64,000 nt of DNA from Corticimicrobacter populi (lineage in GTDB: Bacteria > Pseudomonadota > Gammaproteobacteria > Burkholderiales > Burkholderiaceae_B). The position numbers were made by a program, and so were the translations under genes. Position 1 is the stretch's first letter, and every line of letters starts with the position of its first letter. The notes under the pieces are model-generated. The model worked only from the letters and a program-made list of their open reading frames with translations. It made no database searches and was not told the origin of the DNA. The stretch spans positions 186,001-250,000 of the forward strand of contig NZ_QETA01000005.1 in assembly GCF_003123725.1 (NCBI RefSeq), in the 5' to 3' direction. Below are positions 58,190 through 64,000 of this stretch, one piece after another.

Positions 58190-59758
58190 TCAGGAGAGGG
58201 TATCGATCCAGTGCCGGGTCGAGGCATCGTGCTCGGCGGCAGGCGTGGCACCTGCCCACTCTTGCAGGATGCGGCTGGCCAGGTTTTTGCCGAACTCGAC
58301 ACCCCATTGGTCAAAGGGATTGATGCCCCAGATCAGCGCCTGGACAAATATTTTATGCTCATACAGTGCCAGGAGTGCGCCCAGCGTATAAGGACTCAGG
58401 CGTGGCAGTACGATCAGGCTGGAGGGCCTGCCTCCTGTGTGTGTCTTGTGTTGCGCCAGCCAGGCCTGTCGCTGTGGATCATCGGGGGCCAGCGTATGTG
58501 CTTCGGTCAGTGCGTCTTCGTACGACTTGCCGCGCAGCAGTGCTTCGCGCTGGGCCAGGCAATGGGCCAGCAACTGCTGGTGGTGGCCGGGCCAGCGGTG
58601 ATCGGCATGCTGGCAGACGATGAAGTCCGTCGGTGCACCATCGCTGCCCTGGTGCAGCCACTGGAAGAACGTATGCTGTGCGTCGGTGCCCGGCATGCCC
58701 CATACGGCGGGCCCGGTGGCGACCTGCACGGCCTGGCCGCCGATATCGACCGACTTGCCCAGCGACTCCATCTCGAGCTGTTGCAGGTAGGGCACCAGAT
58801 AGAACAATCGTGAATCATAGACCGCCAGATTGAGGGATCCATACCCCAGCACACTGCGGTTGGCGATGCCTGCGAGTGCCATCTGCACGGGGGCATTGCT
58901 GACTGGTGGAGCCTGCAGGAAATGCTGATCCATTGCTGCTGCGCCCGCCTGCATGCCGGAGATCACGTCGGTGCCCACAGTCAGTGCGGCCGACAGGCTG
59001 ACGGAGGACCAGAGCGAGAAACGCCCGCCGACCCATTCCCAGAAGGGAAAGATGTGCGCGCTCGGGACGCCGAAGTCCTGGGCCCGCTGCGGCTGGGCGG
59101 TGATGGCGACCAGTTGCTGCTCGGGATGCGGGACATCGGCGGCGCGCATCCACTCCAGGGCACGTCGGGCATTCTCGAGCGTTTCTGCCGTGGCGAATGA
59201 TTTCGATGCCACCACGACCAGGGTCTGGTGCGGGTCCAGCCCGGCCAGGCCGCCTTCGATCGCATGGCCGTCGATATTGGAGACGAAGCGGATCTGTCGC
59301 CAGACGCCAGTGTTGCCGAATGCCGCCACCGCCAGCCGGACGCCCCAGTCGCTGCCGCCGATGCCGATGTGCACGATATTGCGCCAGCGCCGTTCTGTAT
59401 CGGCACGGTGGACGAAGTCCAGCATGTGCTGACGCGCCTGCACGACCTCGGCGATGGGAGCAGGGGCTCGCAGCATGGTGTGCCAGGCCGCACGTTGCTC
59501 CGTGACATTGACGGGCAGGCCTGCAAACAGCGCCTCGCGGGCCTGCTCGAAACCGCGTACGGTCAGCAGGTCGCTGGCCGCTTGATCGAGAGCGGGAGAG
59601 AGCGGCTGGGCGCTGACATCGATGTGCAGGCTTGCAGCAGGCAGGATGCGCAGCATTTCCGCATGACGGTGGGTCTGCCCGGTGGCGCTCACGAAAGCCT
59701 GCCATTCGGGCAGTGTGGTGAGTTCGGGTGGATGGGGCAGCGGAGAGGGAGACGTCAT
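58190..59758 (-). CDS. pgi: Glucose-6-phosphate isomerase
   Basis: 522 residues. Pgi interconverts glucose-6- and fructose-6-phosphate. Motifs: IHIGIGGSDWGVRLAVAAF, FPFWEWVGGRFSLWSSVSLS, and the signature HKIFVQALIWGINPFDQWGV ending in the catalytic Lys of EFGK. ATG 59758 lies 11 bp after the mtgA stop, so they probably share a transcript. The Shine-Dalgarno is weak. Confidence 0.96.
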   Translation of the reverse strand: MTSPSPLPHPPELTTLPEWQAFVSATGQTHRHAEMLRILPAASLHIDVSAQPLSPALDQAASDLLTVRGFEQAREALFAGLPVNVTEQRAAWHTMLRAPAPIAEVVQARQHMLDFVHRADTERRWRNIVHIGIGGSDWGVRLAVAAFGNTGVWRQIRFVSNIDGHAIEGGLAGLDPHQTLVVVASKSFATAETLENARRALEWMRAADVPHPEQQLVAITAQPQRAQDFGVPSAHIFPFWEWVGGRFSLWSSVSLSAALTVGTDVISGMQAGAAAMDQHFLQAPPVSNAPVQMALAGIANRSVLGYGSLNLAVYDSRLFYLVPYLQQLEMESLGKSVDIGGQAVQVATGPAVWGMPGTDAQHTFFQWLHQGSDGAPTDFIVCQHADHRWPGHHQQLLAHCLAQREALLRGKSYEDALTEAHTLAPDDPQRQAWLAQHKTHTGGRPSSLIVLPRLSPYTLGALLALYEHKIFVQALIWGINPFDQWGVEFGKNLASRILQEWAGATPAAEHDASTRHWIDTLS

Positions 59759-59769
59759 GATGGTTCTGA

Positions 59770-60489
59770 TTAAGGAATATCGACCATGCGCATGCGTTGC
59801 TGCAGCGTGGCAGTACGCCCGTTCAGGTAGCGGGTATTGCGATGCTGGTCGTAGTAGCGCGGGTTGGGCAGCATGGCTGCCAGCCGGGCTGCCTGGGCGC
59901 TGCTCAACTGTGCGGCGCTGGTGCCAAAATAGTGCCGTGCAGCCGCCTCGGCACCAAAGATGCCGTTGCCCCATTCAGCCACATTGAGATACAGCTCCAG
60001 GATGCGCTCTTTGTCCATGACGTGCTCGATCATATAGGCCAGTATCATTTCCTGGGCCTTGCGCAGATAACTGCGGGTGCCCGAGAGAAACAGGTTCTTG
60101 GCCAGTTGCTGCGTGATCGTCGAGCCGCCGCGAACGCGTGAACTGCCATCTTCACGCTGCTGGCGGTTGTAGTCCCAGGCCTTGCGGATGGCTTCCCACT
60201 CGATGCCGCCATGCTGCATGAAATTGGCATCTTCGGCGGCAATCACGGCACGCTTGAGCGATGCACTGATCCGATCGTAATCGACCCAGCGGTATTGCAG
60301 TTCGGCGTCGGGGCGCTTGTCGCGCAGGATATCGAGTTGCTCCTGCATGATGGGCGTGCGTGCGGGCGTTTTGTATTGGTACCAGATGACCTGGGCAAAG
60401 AACCAGAACTGGGCCAGCAGAAACAGGCATGCCAGCGCCATCAGTGCCAACATGATGCGGTGCAGCCATGGATGCCGAATGCCTGTCAT
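59770..60489 (-). CDS. mtgA: Monofunctional peptidoglycan transglycosylase
   Basis: 239 residues: one N-terminal membrane span, then the GT51 domain with the catalytic Glu in AAEDANFMQHGGIEWEAIRK, RGGSTITQQLAKNLFLSG, and MDKERILELYLNVAEWGNGI. It polymerises lipid II into glycan strands. Located between aroE and pgi on the same strand. Confidence 0.95.
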   Translation of the reverse strand: MTGIRHPWLHRIMLALMALACLFLLAQFWFFAQVIWYQYKTPARTPIMQEQLDILRDKRPDAELQYRWVDYDRISASLKRAVIAAEDANFMQHGGIEWEAIRKAWDYNRQQREDGSSRVRGGSTITQQLAKNLFLSGTRSYLRKAQEMILAYMIEHVMDKERILELYLNVAEWGNGIFGAEAAARHYFGTSAAQLSSAQAARLAAMLPNPRYYDQHRNTRYLNGRTATLQQRMRMVDIP

Positions 60490-60509
60490 GGCAGGTGCCT
60501 GTGTCCGGC

Positions 60510-61394
60510 TCAGGTGCGGGCGGCCGACCAGGTTGCACGCATGGTTTCAAGCGTGGCCTGTGTATCCGGGCGCAGTCCGTGCCAGAGGTAGAAGCTCTCG
60601 GCAGCCTGTTCGATCAGCATGCCCAGTCCGTCGGCGCAACGTGCCGCGCCATGAATGCGGGCTACGCGCATGAAGGGTGTGTCTTCCGGGCCGTAGACCA
60701 TGTCGTAGGCCAGGCTGTCGGGGCGGTAGATATCAGGAGGCAACTCGGGGGCCTGCCCCTGCAGGCTGCTGGCAGTGGCATTGATCACGATATCCCAACT
60801 GCCTGTGCCGGCGCTGAGCAGGTTGCCCGCCGAGAGGGCATGCTCGTCGAAATGCGCGGCAGGCAGGCCGTGGTCGGCCAGTGCACTCAACCAGTCTTCA
60901 CGCAGTTCGTGTGCACGGCGTTCGGTACGGTTGACGATGTGGATATGTGCACAGCCGGCTTCCAGCAGCGGTTGCAGCACGCCTCGTGCGGCACCACCTG
61001 CACCGACCAGCAGTACTTGGGCACCGTCGAGCTGGGCATCGAGACGGGTCAGGTCACGGACCAGGCCAATGCCGTCCGTATTGCACCCATGTAGCAGGCC
61101 ATTCTGGAGCCACAGCGTATTGACTGCACCGGCAGCAGCGGCGCGTGCGCTCAGGATCTGGCTCAGAGCATAGGCCTCCTGCTTGAAAGGTACCGTGACG
61201 TTTAGGCCCAGGCCGCCCTGTTCAAAGAAGGCGGGCATGACCGTTCCGAACTCATCGGGCTCGGCAAGGATTTTGTCGTATTCCAGCGTACGCTGCGTCT
61301 GGGCAGCGAACAACTGATGGATGTCCGGGGAACGGCTGTGCGCGATCGGATTGCCGATCACGGCATAGCGGGCAATGGTCGGAAAGTCGGTCAT
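60510..61394 (-). CDS. aroE: Shikimate dehydrogenase
   Basis: 294 residues. AroE reduces 3-dehydroshikimate with NADPH in aromatic amino-acid synthesis. Substrate site GNPIAHSRSPDIHQLF, catalytic Lys in NVTVPFKQEAYAL, nucleotide loop LVGAGGAARGVLQPLLEAG, and the NADPH-recognition NRTERRAHEL. Its ATG overlaps the TonB-like stop by 4 bp. Confidence 0.96.
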   Translation of the reverse strand: MTDFPTIARYAVIGNPIAHSRSPDIHQLFAAQTQRTLEYDKILAEPDEFGTVMPAFFEQGGLGLNVTVPFKQEAYALSQILSARAAAAGAVNTLWLQNGLLHGCNTDGIGLVRDLTRLDAQLDGAQVLLVGAGGAARGVLQPLLEAGCAHIHIVNRTERRAHELREDWLSALADHGLPAAHFDEHALSAGNLLSAGTGSWDIVINATASSLQGQAPELPPDIYRPDSLAYDMVYGPEDTPFMRVARIHGAARCADGLGMLIEQAAESFYLWHGLRPDTQATLETMRATWSAART

Positions 61395-62293
61395 TCGGTA
61401 GCCTGCATGTGGAGCGTATCGTTGGTGAAGCGCCAGGTGCGTGTGATGGCGAGTATATCGGTTTCGCGTGCCAGCTCGGGTGGCAATGGCGGGAAGGGGG
61501 CTGCCAGTTGCACGATCCGTCGCGCCGCCTGGTTAAGGGCCCCATTGCGGGCCGGCTGATCGATGCGGATATCTTCCAGGCTGCCGTCGGCACGGATGAA
61601 AACCGTGGCCTGCAGGACGCCGTAGAGCCTGCCCTGGTTCCCGGTCGGGTAATGACGGGTGCCGATGTCTTCCATGCGACTGCGCCATTGCTCCACGTAT
61701 TCAGCATAAGGCCAGGGCGATACTGCCGGTGCATAGATATGTGTGCGTGGCTGGCGAGTATAGGTCTGGACCTGTTCCGAGAGTGCCGCAATGCGGGCTG
61801 TGCGCAACTGCGCCTCCTGATCCTGCTCATCCTGGCCTGGACGATCGGCTTCGGGCCAGGGGTAAGTCTCGGGGCGAGCCTGAGCCACGCTTTGTTCGGA
61901 TTCGAGTACGGTCAGCAGTTGTTGTTGCATCGCTTCCAGCTCGGCCTGGCGCTTGCGCATGGCGGCCAGCACGATATCGTCAGCCGAGGGGGCGGTGCGA
62001 GGCAGTGGTGAGCGTGCCATGCCTTGTTCACCATCACCGCCGCCGTCGAGGGCGGCCTGTCCCAGCGCCTGGGCCTGCAAGGGTTCGGTATCAGTACTGG
62101 CGTTGACGAGAGCGACCTCAAGCATGGGGGCCATCTGCGGCGTACGCGACATTGACCCGAAATGCAGGGTCAGGGCCACGCCATGCAGCAGCAACGAGAG
62201 ACCAATACCGATATGCAGATATCGGCTACTGGCAGGTGTGGCGCGTAGCCAGTTCAGAGACTGGCGCGAGGGGGCGGGGCGCAGGGCATTCAC
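61391..62293 (-). CDS. TonB-like energy transducer protein
   Basis: 300 residues. One N-terminal span (YLHIGIGLSLLLHGVALTLH), a periplasmic Gln/Glu/Arg-rich coil, and a C-terminal TonB-like domain: YPTGNQGRLYGVLQATVFIR followed by ADGSLEDIRI and the end FTNDTLHM. It lacks the long Pro-Glu/Pro-Lys spacer of classical TonB, and no ExbB/ExbD neighbours are seen, so it is probably not the main iron-uptake TonB. Overlaps aroE. Confidence 0.82.
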   Translation of the reverse strand: MNALRPAPSRQSLNWLRATPASSRYLHIGIGLSLLLHGVALTLHFGSMSRTPQMAPMLEVALVNASTDTEPLQAQALGQAALDGGGDGEQGMARSPLPRTAPSADDIVLAAMRKRQAELEAMQQQLLTVLESEQSVAQARPETYPWPEADRPGQDEQDQEAQLRTARIAALSEQVQTYTRQPRTHIYAPAVSPWPYAEYVEQWRSRMEDIGTRHYPTGNQGRLYGVLQATVFIRADGSLEDIRIDQPARNGALNQAARRIVQLAAPFPPLPPELARETDILAITRTWRFTNDTLHMQATE

Positions 62294-62336
62294 CCTGCGG
62301 ATTTTAGTGTAAGTCTGGCACCTGGGTGAATTGCAC

Positions 62337-64000
62337 TCAGGATTCCTGCGGAATCGCTTCCAGGTAACGGCAGTCCAGTGTCAGATTGATCTCGTCCTGC
62401 CCCAGGATCTCGATTTCGATCTGTTGGCCGCGAGCCAGTTCTGGCATGCCGTTGATTTCCACCACCAGGGGGGCGATCTCAAGTCGTGCCAGGTTGTCGC
62501 GGATGAAGCTGGCCCGACAGCGGGTGATGTTTTGTTGCTTCAGCCAGCGCAGGCACCAGTAACGCTCCATGGTGCGCTGGAAGTCCGAGATGGCGGTGTA
62601 TTGACCATCGAAAGCGCTGATCAGTGCATACAGATCGGCATCGCGAGGTTTGTAGGGGGCGACCAAGCGTGCCGAGATGCCGTGCTCGGCTGCTGCCAGC
62701 AACTGTTGCTGGTTGACCAGGTCGACATAGCGCCGCAGCGGCGATGTGGACCAGATGTATTGCTTGACGCCGATGGCTTCATGCGGGAGCGCCTGGGTGC
62801 TCATGCGCACGCGTCCCATCTGCTGGGAACGATAGATGCCGGGTACGCCGTGCTGGTCGAGCAGTGCTCCCCACTGGCTGTTGGCCAGGATCATGTATTC
62901 GGCCACCATCCGGTCCAGCGGCGCGTCCCGGCGGCGTGGTACCAGATTGACCGGTGTATCGGGATCGTCGGCGGGGCCGTCGAGTTCGAAACTGTACTCG
63001 ACCCGGTTATTGCCTTCTGGCTTGCCTCGTATTTCATCGCGTTTGCGCGAGAGTGCCAGCGCCAGTTTCCAGAGCGGCAGCAGCCAATGCGCGTAGGGCA
63101 GTGTCGGGTCTTCGGCCGCCAGGCGCTCCGGGGTGATGTCCGCATCCAGATGGTTGTGGCGCAGATTCTCCCGGACCTGGATCCGTTCGAGACGGGTCGT
63201 TGTTTCCAGGATGTCGCCAGTTTCCGGATTGGCTGTGACGTACAGCGAGAGTGCCGGTACCGGACGCCCCGCATCAAGGGAAAAGGCTTCGATCAGCCCA
63301 GGTGGCTGCATCGGGATTTTCTGACCAGGCATGTACACGGTGGACATGCGCTGGCGGGCGATTTCGTCGAGGGTGCTGCCGCGCGTCACGGCCAGCGCCG
63401 GTGCTGCGATATGGACACCGACGCGGATGTTGCCATCGGGCAGGACCGAGACCGAAAGTGCGTCATCGATCTCGGTTGTGCTGACATCATCGACCGAATA
63501 GGCTTCGACATCCGCCTCGGGCAGTGTGTCGGGCAGCTCGGGCATCGTGACTTCGGCAAAGCCGGTTCCTTTGGGGAACTGTTGCGCCAGGAAGCGGAAT
63601 CGCATCAGTGCCAGTGGGTGAGGCCATGCGCCCAGCTGCAGCAGCAACTGATCCGGTGTTTTGCCGGTCTGCTGGCAGGCTGCATCCAGCGCCTTCCACT
63701 GCAGGCTGTTCTTGTCAGGACGTAGCAGGAGCGATGGCGCGACCTCGGCAATCTCCGGCGGTAGCGTGCCCGTCGTCATGGCATCGGTCCACGCTTGCTG
63801 CTGCTCGGCCTGCAGACGTTTTTTCTCGATCGCGGCCAGTGCGGCCTGAAGTATGTCCGGTGGTGCCGGACGGTAGCGGCCCTTGCCGCGCCGATGGAAA
63901 TAGGCAGGCGCGCTGTGCAGGCGCAACAGCAGTGTGGCTTGGTCCAGAGCACTGGGTGCATGACCGAAATAGTCCTGGGCCAGTGCAGCCACGTCGAACT
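62337..64000 (-). CDS. RNase II/VacB-family exoribonuclease (5' end outside window)
   Basis: About 554 codons to the right edge; the frame stays open past it, so the N-terminus is missing. The RNB catalytic domain is visible: VDDVSTTEIDDALSVSVLPD with the metal Asp cluster, GVHIAAPALAVTRGSTLD, QRMSTVYMPGQKIPMQPPGL, YMILANSQWGALLDQHGVPG and STSPLRRYVDLVNQQQLLAA; an S1-like end follows. It degrades RNA from 3' to 5'. 44 bp from the TonB-like gene on the same strand. Confidence 0.9.
   Translation of the reverse strand, partial: FDVAALAQDYFGHAPSALDQATLLLRLHSAPAYFHRRGKGRYRPAPPDILQAALAAIEKKRLQAEQQQAWTDAMTTGTLPPEIAEVAPSLLLRPDKNSLQWKALDAACQQTGKTPDQLLLQLGAWPHPLALMRFRFLAQQFPKGTGFAEVTMPELPDTLPEADVEAYSVDDVSTTEIDDALSVSVLPDGNIRVGVHIAAPALAVTRGSTLDEIARQRMSTVYMPGQKIPMQPPGLIEAFSLDAGRPVPALSLYVTANPETGDILETTTRLERIQVRENLRHNHLDADITPERLAAEDPTLPYAHWLLPLWKLALALSRKRDEIRGKPEGNNRVEYSFELDGPADDPDTPVNLVPRRRDAPLDRMVAEYMILANSQWGALLDQHGVPGIYRSQQMGRVRMSTQALPHEAIGVKQYIWSTSPLRRYVDLVNQQQLLAAAEHGISARLVAPYKPRDADLYALISAFDGQYTAISDFQRTMERYWCLRWLKQQNITRCRASFIRDNLARLEIAPLVVEINGMPELARGQQIEIEILGQDEINLTLDCRYLEAIPQES

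Overview
The window is high-GC (roughly 60-63% by eye) bacterial chromosomal DNA that reads as a betaproteobacterium of the order Burkholderiales, most like Alcaligenaceae (the Bordetella/Advenella/Castellaniella group). The inference rests on gene order and family content: hemA-prfA-prmC-grxD-ubiX, metX-metW-ampG, a proteobacterial gshA, a membrane-anchored Mqo, a beta-type Tad locus with DUF3613, and DUF2968. The species cannot be named from sequence alone. No phage, insertion sequence, CRISPR array or plasmid gene was seen.

Layout. 1-7.2 kb (mostly +): the end of a TctA transporter gene, mqo, a tRNA-Phe on the minus strand, then a housekeeping block hemA-prfA-prmC-grxD-ubiX. 7.2-13.1 kb: a MidA-like methyltransferase, an RhlE-type RNA helicase with a long leader, a MetE-like protein and an aromatic-acid MFS transporter. 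13.1-13.7 kb: a small lower-GC islet with a broken gene (in-frame TGA) and an Imm32-like protein, read here as an orphan immunity locus. 13.8-16.2 kb: a YkgJ-type protein and leuA, preceded by a 39-codon leader peptide with clustered leucine codons including three CTA.

16.3-35.8 kb, all on the minus strand, is the most distinctive region: rpoN, a TpsB-type outer-membrane transporter, a Gly-rich collagen-like lipoprotein, flp pilin, a complete Tad pilus locus (tadV, two tadE-like, rcpC, rcpA, tadZ, tadA, tadB, tadC, tadD, DUF3613, tadG), a sigma-54 activator with an intact GAFTGA loop, and a DUF2968 lipoprotein. A well-matched -24/-12 promoter, an AT-rich tract and two upstream palindromes lie before the lipoprotein gene. 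The region therefore appears to carry its own sigma factor, activator and target promoter, which I propose is a self-contained sigma-54 adhesion/pilus module.

35.9-43.5 kb: bacterioferritin with its ferredoxin, tRNA-Arg(CCG), a small lipoprotein, a PepSY protein with a two-component system, a TauE/SafE exporter, a LysR regulator, gshA and a stand-alone LuxR-type HTH protein. 43.9-47.2 kb: metX-metW-ampG, headed by a clear SAM-II riboswitch. 47.1-64 kb: universal stress protein and P-type cation ATPase, gdhA, xthA, katA, lemA with a TPM-domain gene, an NCS2 purine permease, pgi, mtgA, aroE, a TonB-like gene and a truncated RNase II-family gene at the right edge.
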